Assembly (NCBI GenBank): GCA_039931435.1
Contig: JBDTRY010000040.1
Span: 1 to 22,361 of the forward strand
Source of the DNA: JBDTRY01 sp039931435
GTDB lineage: Bacteria; Acidobacteriota; Thermoanaerobaculia; Gp7-AA8
Length of the DNA stretch: 22,361 nucleotides
Direction: 5' to 3'
Shown here piece by piece: positions 15,421 to 22,361 of the stretch. The translations under genes were made by a program, and so were the position numbers. Each line of letters opens with the position of its first letter. The first letter of the stretch is position 1. The notes beneath the pieces are model-generated. The model was not told the DNA's origin. It saw nothing but the letters and a program-made list of their open reading frames with translations, and ran no database searches.

Positions 15421-15434
15421 CGCCAGCAGTGGCG
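15421..15434. promoter_or_regulatory. Palindrome in the divergent promoter region
   Basis: CGCCA (15421-15425) and TGGCG (15430-15434) form a perfect inverted repeat around GCAG, three bases before the TATAAT box. The position suits a repressor or activator site, but a 5-base arm can also arise by chance. Confidence 0.35.
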
Positions 15435-15437
15435 AGC

Positions 15438-15444
15438 TATAATA
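15438..15444. promoter_or_regulatory. Overlapping -10 boxes of a divergent promoter
   Basis: TATAAT (15438-15443) is a perfect -10 box on the plus strand, 11 bases before the ATG at 15455, which implies a leader of only about five bases. The same bases read TATTATA on the minus strand, a good -10 box for the AttH-like gene with a leader of about 22 bases. No -35 box matches the consensus on either side. Confidence 0.55.
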
Positions 15445-15454
15445 ACCGCGCCCT

Positions 15455-17248
15455 ATGTCCGAACGCTCGATACCGTTCAGCGAGCGGCCGCTGTTTGTTC
15501 CGAACGACCCGTCGCTGCTCCTCGACAGCGGCCAGCTCACAAGCCTGGCCCGCACCTACTGTGGTCAGGGGATGTTCGACGAAGCCATTCACGTTCTGGA
15601 CATGGCCTGCAAACTTGGTCCGTCCGCCATCATCGATCATGAACTGCGCCGGGCTCGAGAGCTCAAACGAGCGGCCGAGGCCTCCCGCTTCGCTGCCATC
15701 CGTGACGAGGTCATGGAGGAGAGGGCGCGGGATGAGATGGACGGGGCACAGTACGTGGGGATGGCGCAGTACTACATCGGACGGGATCAGACGCCGAAGG
15801 CCATCGAGTTGCTGGAGATCGCCAAGATCCGTGCGCCGAATAACTACCGGCCGTTTGAAGTGCTGGGCCGGCTCTATTTTTCCGATGGAGAGTGGGAGCT
15901 GGCCCATGCCGAGATCCAGCGCGCACGTCAGCTGAACCCGTTCGAGCGCTCCATCGCCGAGTTGTCGGGACGGGTGGAGTTCGAGCTTAAAAATTACGAG
16001 AAATCCCTTCGCGACTTCATCGACGGTTTTCTTCTGACGGCCGACATCAAGGGCGACGAAAACGAGACCCTGCGGCGCATGATCAACACGCTGAAGCGGA
16101 TCGTCAACGTCGACAACGCCGGGCTGCACACCATCATCCGCCAGCAACTGGCTGTTCTCGAACTTTACGCGGAACGGCTCGAGTTCCGGAAGGAGACGCT
16201 CTTCAAGCTGGAAAGCAAAGACGTCCTCGCGGAGATCCTGCAGAAAGTCAGCCGCGACGCCGAGAAACGCGAGAACCTCATCAGCTTCTCGTCCGAGTTG
16301 CGGCGGCTGGAAGTGCTCAACCCCTTGACCGACGAGCAGCTGCTCCGGCTCTCACGATTCGCTCGAGTCGATGCCGTTTCTTCAGGCGCCTTCCTCTTCC
16401 GTGAGGGCGATCACTCCATGGACTTCTACGTGATCAAAAGCGGTCACTTCGAGGTGCGCTCGGAAACGCCGGTGGGATCGCAGGTCTTCGCTGTTCTGGG
16501 GCGGGACAAGATCGTCGGCGAGATGAATTTTCTGGACCGCACAGTACGCTCCACCGACGCCCGGGCAACAACCACTGCCTCGGTCTATACCTTCGGCTTC
16601 GCCGCCCTCGACAAGGCCACAGAGGAAGACAAGGACCTGGCCGTAGGGCTGCACTGGACCTTCTGGCGTTCGCTGTCGGAGAAAGTGCGGGACGCCAATG
16701 AACAACTCAAGCTCTTCTTCCCGCAGAGTGCCATCGACGGGGGGCGCGCCGCGGATCAGGCCGCTGAGGGCGAACAGCTGGAAGGCAAACGCGAACAGAA
16801 GCTGGATCTGTTCGAGGAGCGCGGCCTCTCCGCCGCGGAAATGAAACTGCTGGCAACCTTTTCGGCGGAGGAGAAGTTCCGCCCCAACTCGCTGATCTTC
16901 CGCGAAGGCGATCCCGGAGACAAGCTCTACATCGTCATGGATGGGCGGGTACTCATTTCGAAACCGATCCCCGGCGTGGGAGACGAGGCTCTGGCCATCC
17001 TCGGGCGAGGCGACTTCTTCGGTGAGATGTCGCTGATCGACCGCTGTCCCCGTTCCGCGGATGCCCGGGCCCATGAGCGCAGCGCCACGGTTCTGTCCAT
17101 CAACAGCGCCAATCTTCACGATGTGCTGGCCCTCGATCCCAGCGCCTCGCTGCAGTTTCTCAACCTGCTCTGCCGGATGATCAGCCGCCGCCTTCGCGAA
17201 ATCGATCAGAAGATCGTGCAGTGGAAATGCATGTCCGGCGGCTTCTGA
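15455..17248 (+). CDS. TPR protein with two cyclic-nucleotide-binding domains
   Basis: The 597-residue protein has TPR-type helices (about 25-245, for example GQGMFDEAIHVLDMACKLGP), then two cNMP-binding domains (about 285-400 and 455-575). Each has an entry strand (FLFREGDHSMDFYVI and LIFREGDPGDKLYIV) and a phosphate-binding cassette: GEMNFLDRTVRSTDA (355-369, Glu356 and Arg365) and GEMSLIDRCPRSADA (523-537, Glu524 and Arg533). Both keep the Glu and Arg that hold the ribose and phosphate, so both may bind ligand, although the first lacks the usual proline. An acidic, charged linker (430-452) joins them. No membrane span, HTH, kinase or cyclase follows, so the output is unknown; TPRs suggest a protein partner. 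The ATG is 11 bases after a TATAAT box with no ribosome binding site. Confidence 0.9.
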   Translation: MSERSIPFSERPLFVPNDPSLLLDSGQLTSLARTYCGQGMFDEAIHVLDMACKLGPSAIIDHELRRARELKRAAEASRFAAIRDEVMEERARDEMDGAQYVGMAQYYIGRDQTPKAIELLEIAKIRAPNNYRPFEVLGRLYFSDGEWELAHAEIQRARQLNPFERSIAELSGRVEFELKNYEKSLRDFIDGFLLTADIKGDENETLRRMINTLKRIVNVDNAGLHTIIRQQLAVLELYAERLEFRKETLFKLESKDVLAEILQKVSRDAEKRENLISFSSELRRLEVLNPLTDEQLLRLSRFARVDAVSSGAFLFREGDHSMDFYVIKSGHFEVRSETPVGSQVFAVLGRDKIVGEMNFLDRTVRSTDARATTTASVYTFGFAALDKATEEDKDLAVGLHWTFWRSLSEKVRDANEQLKLFFPQSAIDGGRAADQAAEGEQLEGKREQKLDLFEERGLSAAEMKLLATFSAEEKFRPNSLIFREGDPGDKLYIVMDGRVLISKPIPGVGDEALAILGRGDFFGEMSLIDRCPRSADARAHERSATVLSINSANLHDVLALDPSASLQFLNLLCRMISRRLREIDQKIVQWKCMSGGF

Positions 17249-17323
17249 AACCTCCGCTTCTCCGCTGTTCAGGATTTCGGACATGCATTCTGCATAAGCC
17301 AGCCCAAGGACGGGTGATCGACG

Positions 17324-18217
17324 ATGTCTTCCCTCATACCTTTCGTGGCCTTCGCATTGTTTTTTCTGGGCGTGTGGCTCATCGTTCATTTCGCGCTCCG
17401 CGACGCATTCAGGCTGGGGGCCGCGGCCGTTCGGCGTTTCATGGAGCTGCTGCTTCGGCAGCGATTTTTGAGCAGTTGGTACCTGGCTCAGCGAACCAGA
17501 TTCGAGTCGGCACGCGGATACATCCCCTTGCTCATCATCCTCGTGGTGGGCATTCTGCTCACCGGCCTGGCCGGTGATGCCTTCCTCGAGCTGGCCGAGA
17601 ATCTGCGAGCGAACAACGCCGGCATGCTCCAGTTCGATCACTCAGTCCACGACTGGGTGCGCTCACTCTATGGACAAGGCTCGACGCGTTTCTTCGTGAC
17701 CTTCACTACAATCGGTTCCCCGATCACCCTCGGCCTCCTTTTCGTGTTCGTGCAAATCGTTCTTCTCGCTCAAAAGAAGTACCGCTGGGCGGTTTATCTG
17801 CTCATCACCAGCGCCGGCGGGGCCGCACTCAATCTCGAACTGAAGCGCTTTTTCGCTCGCTCTCGCCCCGAGCTCTCGGTCGCTCTCCGCCAGGCCAGCG
17901 GGTTCTCATTCCCCAGCGGGCATGCCATGGGCTCGGCGGTCTTTTTTTCAGCGCTGGCCTATCTGGCCGTGCGTTCGCTGAAGTCCTGGAACACGCGATC
18001 TGCTGTAATCGCACTGGCCATCAGTATCATCACGGCCGTGAGCCTCTCACGTGTCTACCTGGGGGTGCACTGGACGTCCGATATAGCTGCCGGCGTCAGC
18101 GCCGGAATGCTGTGGTTTGGCTCGACGACGATCGGATACGAAGCGATCAGAAGAATCCGGAGGCTGCACGGAAGGCGAATGGTCTCGCCGGCCTCGACGG
18201 AGATTCCCCGGACCTGA
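17324..18217 (+). CDS. PAP2-family lipid phosphatase
   Basis: The 297-residue membrane protein has the three-part PAP2 active site: K174 with R181-P182 (KRFFARSRP), PSGH (197-200, His200) and SRVYLGVHWTSD (242-253, His249 and Asp253). Such enzymes remove phosphate from phosphatidate, undecaprenyl pyrophosphate or similar lipids on the outer face of the inner membrane. It has about six spans plus an extra N-terminal span and basic loop (1-60), which makes it longer than the minimal family. AAGGA lies 13 bases before the ATG, a long spacing. It lies 75 bases downstream of the cyclic-nucleotide gene and may share its transcript. The exact substrate cannot be told. Confidence 0.93.
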   Translation: MSSLIPFVAFALFFLGVWLIVHFALRDAFRLGAAAVRRFMELLLRQRFLSSWYLAQRTRFESARGYIPLLIILVVGILLTGLAGDAFLELAENLRANNAGMLQFDHSVHDWVRSLYGQGSTRFFVTFTTIGSPITLGLLFVFVQIVLLAQKKYRWAVYLLITSAGGAALNLELKRFFARSRPELSVALRQASGFSFPSGHAMGSAVFFSALAYLAVRSLKSWNTRSAVIALAISIITAVSLSRVYLGVHWTSDIAAGVSAGMLWFGSTTIGYEAIRRIRRLHGRRMVSPASTEIPRT

Positions 18218-18242
18218 CTCGGCGCCTCACCGTTCAGGCCGG
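18208..18242. terminator. Hairpin spanning two convergent stop codons
   Basis: CCGGACCTGA (18208-18217) pairs with TCAGGCCGG (18234-18242) with one bulged A, giving nine base pairs and a 16-base loop. The left arm contains the PAP2 stop and the right arm the YihY stop. There is no T run on either side, so action as a two-way terminator is only possible. Confidence 0.35.
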
Positions 18243-19697
18243 CGCAGCCGCCGGGTCGGATTTCCGCCCGGCGTCCCTGGAGTACAACTCGCGCACCAAT
18301 CGTCCCACGGTGTACTGCTTCAGTGCTTCGCCAGTGCAGTTGTCCATGATCTCGAAGATATGTGCAAGCGCCGCCTTCTGTGTATCGAGAACGGCGGGGT
18401 TTGGAATCGAACGGGTGGTGCCGGCAATACAGTGGATCACTTCTTCGACCTGAATCCGGTTCGGATCTCCTCCTGGAACGAACCCTGCCCAGTCCCCGCC
18501 GGTCTCCTTGACCAATCTCCCATCCTCCAGCCGGCGGAGAATCCAGGTCATCTGCTTGTCCGTGGCGCTGAACTCCTCAGCCAGGCGATAGGACGAGGGC
18601 GCATCCTCGCGAGCTTCGAAGCGGCGGGCGATTTCGATCATGGCCCGCAGGGCGAAGTAGATGTTGAACTTGGGATCGCTCTCGAGGTTCTGCTCGGAAG
18701 CTCGAAGAATGCCGCGAAGGTTCTGAAACACATAACTGATTTCAACGCCCAGAAGAATGACCATCCACATCAGATCGATGGCAATGAGAAAGATCAGGGC
18801 CAGACCGACAGTACCGTAGATCAGATTCATGCGCCCTTCGAGGAGACTGCGCGTGTAGAGGCCGAATCCGAATCGCACAGCGTGAAAGAGAAGAGCGGTA
18901 ATCACGCCGCCGACCACAGCCGACTTCAGCTTGACATGCGTCGAGGGCACGAGCCAGAACAGCATGATGAATGCTACGCAGATGACCACGAAGATCATGA
19001 GGTTGGTGCTCACCAGAAAGCGCCCGATGTAGGGATTGTTCTCCAGCGAAGTGCTCGTGGTGAACGACAGGGCAATGAGGACGGGGCCCCAGAACAGAAG
19101 CATGGTGAAAGCCCGGATGCGCTGGCGGTAGCCGCGCACATTCTTCACGTGCCATATGCGATTGACCGTGTCCTCCACGGCCATGAAGAGGCGGAAGGCC
19201 ACAACGAGAAAGAAGATCGATGCCACCGAGGAGAGACCGGCGGCGTTGGTCGTAAACTTGTGCAACTCGGCAGCGATCTGCGAAGACTGATAGGGCACGA
19301 TGACGTTCAGAAACGTCTCGAAGTTCCCGGCGAACTCCGGGAAGACTTTCAGGAAGTATTTTGTGATGACCGACTGAAAGGCCACCAGCAGCGGAACGAG
19401 AGAAAGCAGCGTGGTGTAGGCCAGGCTATCCGCCAGGGAACTCGCTTCGACGGAATAGAACTCGCGAATGATCTCGCGCAGAAATAGAAACGTCTCAACG
19501 GTGAGTACACGCACGCGGGTGCGGCCGTGGGCCGAGCGCCGGTAGATGAGAACGGCCTCGTCCGTGAACGTTGCCCACACCCAGCGGCGGGCATCGCGAT
19601 ACCACTGGAAGAACGATCGGCGTACCCCCTTTGTCGCCGTCGTTTCAACGGATTCTTCGGGCGGCCTCCTTCTCGGCCGGAGATCACGAATGGCCAT
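18234..19697 (-). CDS. YihY/BrkB membrane protein with winged-helix-like C-terminal domain
   Basis: The 487-residue protein holds the six-span YihY/BrkB domain (about 70-335; FYSVEASSLADSLAYTTLLS at its start is diagnostic). The name ribonuclease BN for this family is a historical error; its function is unknown, possibly transport. About 150 residues follow the spans. They read like an Rrf2-type winged helix: SYRLAEEFSATDKQMTWILR, then GRLVKETGG, AGFVPGGDPNRIQVEEVIHCI and a final helical segment. I chose ATG 19697 (MAIRDLRPRR) because GGGGAG stands just before it; an in-frame ATG at 19766 adds 23 poor residues. A short frame with a strong ribosome binding site overlaps this start. It is convergent with the PAP2 gene. 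Confidence 0.88.
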   Translation of the reverse strand: MAIRDLRPRRRPPEESVETTATKGVRRSFFQWYRDARRWVWATFTDEAVLIYRRSAHGRTRVRVLTVETFLFLREIIREFYSVEASSLADSLAYTTLLSLVPLLVAFQSVITKYFLKVFPEFAGNFETFLNVIVPYQSSQIAAELHKFTTNAAGLSSVASIFFLVVAFRLFMAVEDTVNRIWHVKNVRGYRQRIRAFTMLLFWGPVLIALSFTTSTSLENNPYIGRFLVSTNLMIFVVICVAFIMLFWLVPSTHVKLKSAVVGGVITALLFHAVRFGFGLYTRSLLEGRMNLIYGTVGLALIFLIAIDLMWMVILLGVEISYVFQNLRGILRASEQNLESDPKFNIYFALRAMIEIARRFEAREDAPSSYRLAEEFSATDKQMTWILRRLEDGRLVKETGGDWAGFVPGGDPNRIQVEEVIHCIAGTTRSIPNPAVLDTQKAALAHIFEIMDNCTGEALKQYTVGRLVRELYSRDAGRKSDPAAAPA

Positions 19698-19776
19698 GCG
19701 TCTCCCCTGCCGGACCACCGGGCCGAGCCCAACAAGACCCCGTTGTCCTGGCGCCCAGGCGCCCATGCGATCTCAT
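19684..19776 (-). CDS. Possible 30-residue leader peptide before the YihY gene
   Basis: On the minus strand AAGGGAGGAG (19790-19781), the best ribosome binding site in this gap, is followed after four bases by ATG 19776. The frame reads MRSHGRLGARTTGSCW and on for 30 residues, stopping at TGA 19686-19684. That stop lies 14 bases inside the YihY gene, whose own ATG is at 19697. The layout would allow translational coupling or attenuation. The peptide is Arg/Gly-rich with no recognised motif, and the same site could serve the alternative YihY start at 19766, although at a poor distance of 14 bases. Confidence 0.3.
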   Translation of the reverse strand: MRSHGRLGARTTGSCWARPGGPAGETHGHS

Positions 19777-19959
19777 GCGGCTCCTCCCTTGCAATTGCCA
19801 CCCCATACTGATCCTGTTCCTGGGTCAGAATGTGGCCGGATCCATATCTTATGACGGACGGCGCAACTGAGGAGACGCAGGCTAACCATCAGGGCCGGAC
19901 GGCCATCCTGTTTCATGAGGTGAAGAACGTGTCAGACTGGCGGCAGGAGAGTCGCACCG
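19698..19959. other. 262-base divergent control region
   Basis: Apart from the possible leader peptide, this gap between the YihY and DUF4112 genes holds no gene I can support. TATCTT/AAGATA around 19846-19852 is the most AT-rich point and might hold -10 boxes for either direction, but no matching -35 box was found. There is no clear hairpin terminator. Confidence 0.4.
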
Positions 19960-20469
19960 ATGCCTGAAAGCGTACCAATCATCCCTGAAGTCGTGGAAGC
20001 TGACCGTCTTCTCCCTCGCGATCTTCTGGCGTTGAAGCGGTTTGCGCTGTTGATGGATGAGGCCATTGCCATCCCCGGGACGCGGAAACGCGTCGGGCTG
20101 GACGCCGCCCTGGGACTGGTCCCCGGGATCGGGGACGCCATCGGCGCGCTGCTCTCCACGGTCATCGTCTTCGGAGCATTCCGTCATCGGGTACCGGCGC
20201 GCAAGATCGGGCGCATGGTCGTGAACATCCTCATCGACCTCGTCCTGGGGTCGATCCCGATCATCGGCGATTTCTTTGATTTCATGTTCGAGGAGAACGT
20301 CGACAACCTCAACATTCTCCTCCGCCATCGGGACCGCCAACGTCCCCCCCGCACCACGGCCCGCATCATTGCTTTCGTCCTTCTCATCCTGACCATGTTC
20401 ATCGCCGTCGGTCTGGTCATCGTCGCCTTTCTCCTGGTCGGCGTGATCCATTTCGGAAGGACGCTGTGA
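19960..20469 (+). CDS. DUF4112 family membrane protein
   Basis: The 169-residue protein matches the DUF4112 pattern: LMDEAIAIPGTRKRVGLDAA, then LGLVPGIGDAIGALLS, then a basic loop and LIDLVLGSIPIIGDFFDFMF. The two Pro-Gly/Ile-Gly-Asp turns are the family's hallmark. A further strongly hydrophobic span lies near the C-terminus (about 135-160), so it should sit in the inner membrane. Function is unknown. AGGAGA lies nine bases before the ATG. Its stop overlaps the start of the phospholipase-D-like gene (GTGA, 20466-20469), so the two proteins are probably made together. Confidence 0.9.
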   Translation: MPESVPIIPEVVEADRLLPRDLLALKRFALLMDEAIAIPGTRKRVGLDAALGLVPGIGDAIGALLSTVIVFGAFRHRVPARKIGRMVVNILIDLVLGSIPIIGDFFDFMFEENVDNLNILLRHRDRQRPPRTTARIIAFVLLILTMFIAVGLVIVAFLLVGVIHFGRTL

Positions 20470-21725
20470 GTCTATTTTCCAGGAACAGGAAACCGCGGTT
20501 CGAGCGGCGACACGTGCTTCCCATGATCCGAAGGCGAACCCCCATCCGCTATCACATGAAGCACCAGTTCGCCGTGCGGGATCAGGCTTTTCTGCAGACC
20601 ATGCATGCCCTGACCGGCTCGCCCATGATCGGTGGAACCAGCGTCCAGCTTCTGAAGAATGGCGACGCCATCTTCCCTTCGATGCTCGACGCCATTCGCG
20701 GGGCGAAGAAGACCATCAACATGGAGTTCTACATTTACTGGGACGGAGATATCTCGAGGACCTTCACCGAGTTGCTCGCTGAGAAGTCGCGGAGCGGCGT
20801 CCGTGTCAAGGTCGTTCTCGATGCCGTGGGATCCTCCGCTATGTCACCGTCCCTTCTCCGGTTCATGCACGGAAACGGCATCGATACGGAGTGGTACCAC
20901 CCCATCCGCTGGTACACGCTCTCCCGGGCCAACCATCGCACGCACAGAAAATTGCTCATCGTCGACGGCAGAATCGGATTCACCGGCGGCGTAGGCATCG
21001 CCGATGAATGGCTGGGCAACGCGCAGGACTCCAGACATTGGAGGGAAACGATGGTCCGGGTGGAAGGGCCGGTCGTCACCCAGATGCAGTTCGCCTTCAT
21101 GGACAACTGGGTAAAGAGCCGAGGCGAGCTGCTCACCGGACTGGACTACTTTCCTGCCGTGGAGCCGGTCGGTGATGCGCTGACGCAGGTGATCAAGTCC
21201 TCTCCGTCCGAGGGGAGCTCAGCCGTCAAGCTGTTGTACACGATTTCGATCGTCAGCGCGGCGAAATCGATCGACATCAGCAACGCCTACTTCATCCCCG
21301 ACAAGGATACGATCCGTGCCCTGGAAGGAGCGGTGCGCCGTGGAGTGGCGGTGCGGGTGGTCGTTCCCGGCATGAAGACCGACGCACCCATCGTCCGAGC
21401 CGCCAGCCGTTTCGTCTACGATCGTCTGCTCCGTCGCGGAATCCGCATCTTCGAGTTTCAGCCCACGATGATGCACGCCAAGACCATGGTCGTGGACGGT
21501 ATCTGGACGTCGGTGGGTTCGTCGAATTTCGACGACCGCAGCTTCCGACTGAACGACGAGGTGAATGTAAACATTTACGATGAGCGGGTCGGTACGGAAA
21601 TGTCGGCTATGTTCGAGGAAGACCTGCAGCGTTCGGTGGAGATTAATCTTGGCCGATTCGGAAAGCGATCCTACGTTGCGCGCGCCAAGGAGTGGGCGGC
21701 AGGTCTGGTAAAGGGACAGCTCTAG
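20466..21725 (+). CDS. Phospholipase D/cardiolipin-synthase-like protein
   Basis: The 419-residue protein has two HKD motifs, HRKLLIVD (160-167) and HAKTMVVD (337-344), followed by GSSNFDDRSF (351-360) and LNDEVNVNIYD, as in bacterial cardiolipin synthases, which join two phosphatidylglycerol molecules or use related lipids. There is no N-terminal membrane pair, unlike ClsA; a basic N-terminus (6-32) may touch the membrane, more like ClsB. The start is a GTG that overlaps the DUF4112 stop, with GGAAGG five bases before it. Both active-site motifs are complete, so it should be active. Whether the true activity is synthesis or hydrolysis cannot be decided here. Confidence 0.92.
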   Translation: MSLFSRNRKPRFERRHVLPMIRRRTPIRYHMKHQFAVRDQAFLQTMHALTGSPMIGGTSVQLLKNGDAIFPSMLDAIRGAKKTINMEFYIYWDGDISRTFTELLAEKSRSGVRVKVVLDAVGSSAMSPSLLRFMHGNGIDTEWYHPIRWYTLSRANHRTHRKLLIVDGRIGFTGGVGIADEWLGNAQDSRHWRETMVRVEGPVVTQMQFAFMDNWVKSRGELLTGLDYFPAVEPVGDALTQVIKSSPSEGSSAVKLLYTISIVSAAKSIDISNAYFIPDKDTIRALEGAVRRGVAVRVVVPGMKTDAPIVRAASRFVYDRLLRRGIRIFEFQPTMMHAKTMVVDGIWTSVGSSNFDDRSFRLNDEVNVNIYDERVGTEMSAMFEEDLQRSVEINLGRFGKRSYVARAKEWAAGLVKGQL

Positions 21726-21777
21726 GAGTGGGACGGTTTCTATCGATCAGAAGAGACCCTTCGTTCCGCCGTTCCGT

Positions 21778-22281
21778 TCACCAGCCCTCGCTGCCGGGTT
21801 CCCCCTTGAACGGGCCCACGATGTCGGGCGTTATCCATCCACCGTAAAATCGTCCAGGCTGCGGCAGGGCCCGGACCTCATCCACCCAGCATGCGTCCAT
21901 CAATGACCGGTAGAAGGCAAAGCAGTCCCGGATCTTGTGGAATCCGTTGCTGGGCTCGGAGTAACTCCAGGCTGCATTGGGGGCCATCTTGTCGCCGGCC
22001 CGCACCGTCCAGTAGGCGGCCGCACCTTTCCACTCGCAGAACGTCCGCCGATCCGTGGGACTGAGGCAGTCCATCCGCACATCGCCCCGCGGAATGTAGT
22101 AGACCGGCGGGCTCGCCGTCTCGATCACACGCCAGGCCTGCATGCTGTCGGCAACGTCAATCCCGCCGAACTCCACCCGGATCCTCTTTGAAACCAGCTC
22201 CACAATGGGAGGTCGCGGATACGACCAGACCGATTCCTGGTCCGGACCGGCAGGCAGCGGCTCGACGGGCCTGGTATCCAT
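21778..22281 (-). CDS. DUF427 domain protein
   Basis: The 167-residue protein is a full DUF427 domain: YYIPRGDVRMDCLSPTDRRT, then TFCEWKGAAAYWTV, AAWSYSEPSNGFHKIRD and a closing GGWITPDIVGPFKGEPG. The family is a small soluble beta-rich fold that is widespread and without a firm function. It has no signal peptide. GGAGAGG lies 11 bases before ATG 22281 and overlaps the stop of the preceding gene on the same strand, nine bases away, so the two should form an operon. It is convergent with the phospholipase-D-like gene. Confidence 0.92.
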   Translation of the reverse strand: MDTRPVEPLPAGPDQESVWSYPRPPIVELVSKRIRVEFGGIDVADSMQAWRVIETASPPVYYIPRGDVRMDCLSPTDRRTFCEWKGAAAYWTVRAGDKMAPNAAWSYSEPSNGFHKIRDCFAFYRSLMDACWVDEVRALPQPGRFYGGWITPDIVGPFKGEPGSEGW

Positions 22282-22290
22282 AGCGGTAGT

Positions 22291-22361
22291 TTACCTCTCC
22301 ATGAGCTCTTTCAGCACCTGCATCTCCCTCCGAAAGGATCGCGGACTGAATGCACGATTCT
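22291..22361 (-). CDS. 3' end of an unrecognised gene (partial)
   Basis: A minus-strand frame enters from the right edge and stops at TAA 22293-22291. The 22 visible residues end SFRREMQVLKELMER, an ordinary amphipathic helical tail. It lies nine bases from the DUF427 start on the same strand, which supports it as the upstream gene of an operon. The family cannot be told. Confidence 0.55.
   Translation of the reverse strand, partial: NRAFSPRSFRREMQVLKELMER

Noticed and set aside
15421..15434. CRP-type operator for the cyclic-nucleotide gene
   Set aside because: The palindrome is CGCCA-N4-TGGCG and does not resemble the TGTGA-N6-TCACA site of CRP.
16382..17641. 419-codon minus-strand frame over the cyclic-nucleotide gene
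   Set aside because: It spans two real genes and their gap on the other strand and has no motif.
18117..19487. 456-codon plus-strand frame over the YihY gene
   Set aside because: It is His/Asp/Glu-rich antisense noise; the minus frame has clear membrane spans and family motifs.

Overview
The window is GC-rich bacterial chromosome (about 60% G+C by eye) packed with ordinary genes. I saw no phage, transposase, CRISPR, rRNA or tRNA signal. Several traits suggest Acidobacteriota, perhaps a Thermoanaerobaculia-like lineage: a kinase-TolB/FlgO-TPR fusion, a secreted protein with the 'IPVA...PGAFGA.WSSDFWIRN' type of N-terminal region, a long inverted repeat of the 'GTCATCCTGA...GAAGGATCT' kind, and many two-component envelope genes. 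This assignment is inference from gene style, not from a marker gene.

Layout. 3-101: tail of an unrecognised gene. 102-481: intergenic region with two oppositely oriented copies of a hairpin repeat. 482-2818: divergent diacylglycerol-kinase-family gene (-) and HtrA-type protease (+). 2851-2963: long inverted repeat. 3038-5260: Ser/Thr kinase with TolB-like and TPR regions. 5423-6238: secreted protein of unknown function. 6224-9302 (-): two-domain M16 peptidase followed by a coupled SprT-like metalloprotein gene. 9539-10780 (-): four small genes (BON lipoprotein, 48-aa membrane protein, DUF883-like protein, small membrane protein), a set typical of envelope or general stress. 10931-14232 (+): ABC ATPase and FtsX-type permease, with an AttH/CrtC-like secreted lipocalin-fold protein facing them tail to tail (14244-15410, -). 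15455-17248 (+): TPR protein with two cyclic-nucleotide-binding domains, transcribed from what looks like a promoter shared with the AttH-like gene. 17324-18217 (+): PAP2 phosphatase. 18234-19697 (-): YihY/BrkB membrane protein with a winged-helix-like tail. 19960-21725 (+): DUF4112 membrane protein and a coupled phospholipase-D/cardiolipin-synthase-like enzyme. 21778-22361 (-): DUF427 protein behind the tail of another gene.

Common thread (inference): much of the window serves the envelope. It has lipid-modifying enzymes (DGK-like, PAP2, PLD-like), envelope quality control (HtrA, M16, BON), a lipoprotein/lipid-export-type ABC system, and two sensor-type proteins (kinase-TPR and TPR-cNMP) whose outputs are unknown. 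I did not find a clear new defence or mobile system. The best leads are the TPR-cNMP-cNMP protein with its overlapping divergent promoter and palindrome, the YihY protein with a DNA-binding-like tail and a possible leader peptide, and the small-protein stress cluster.
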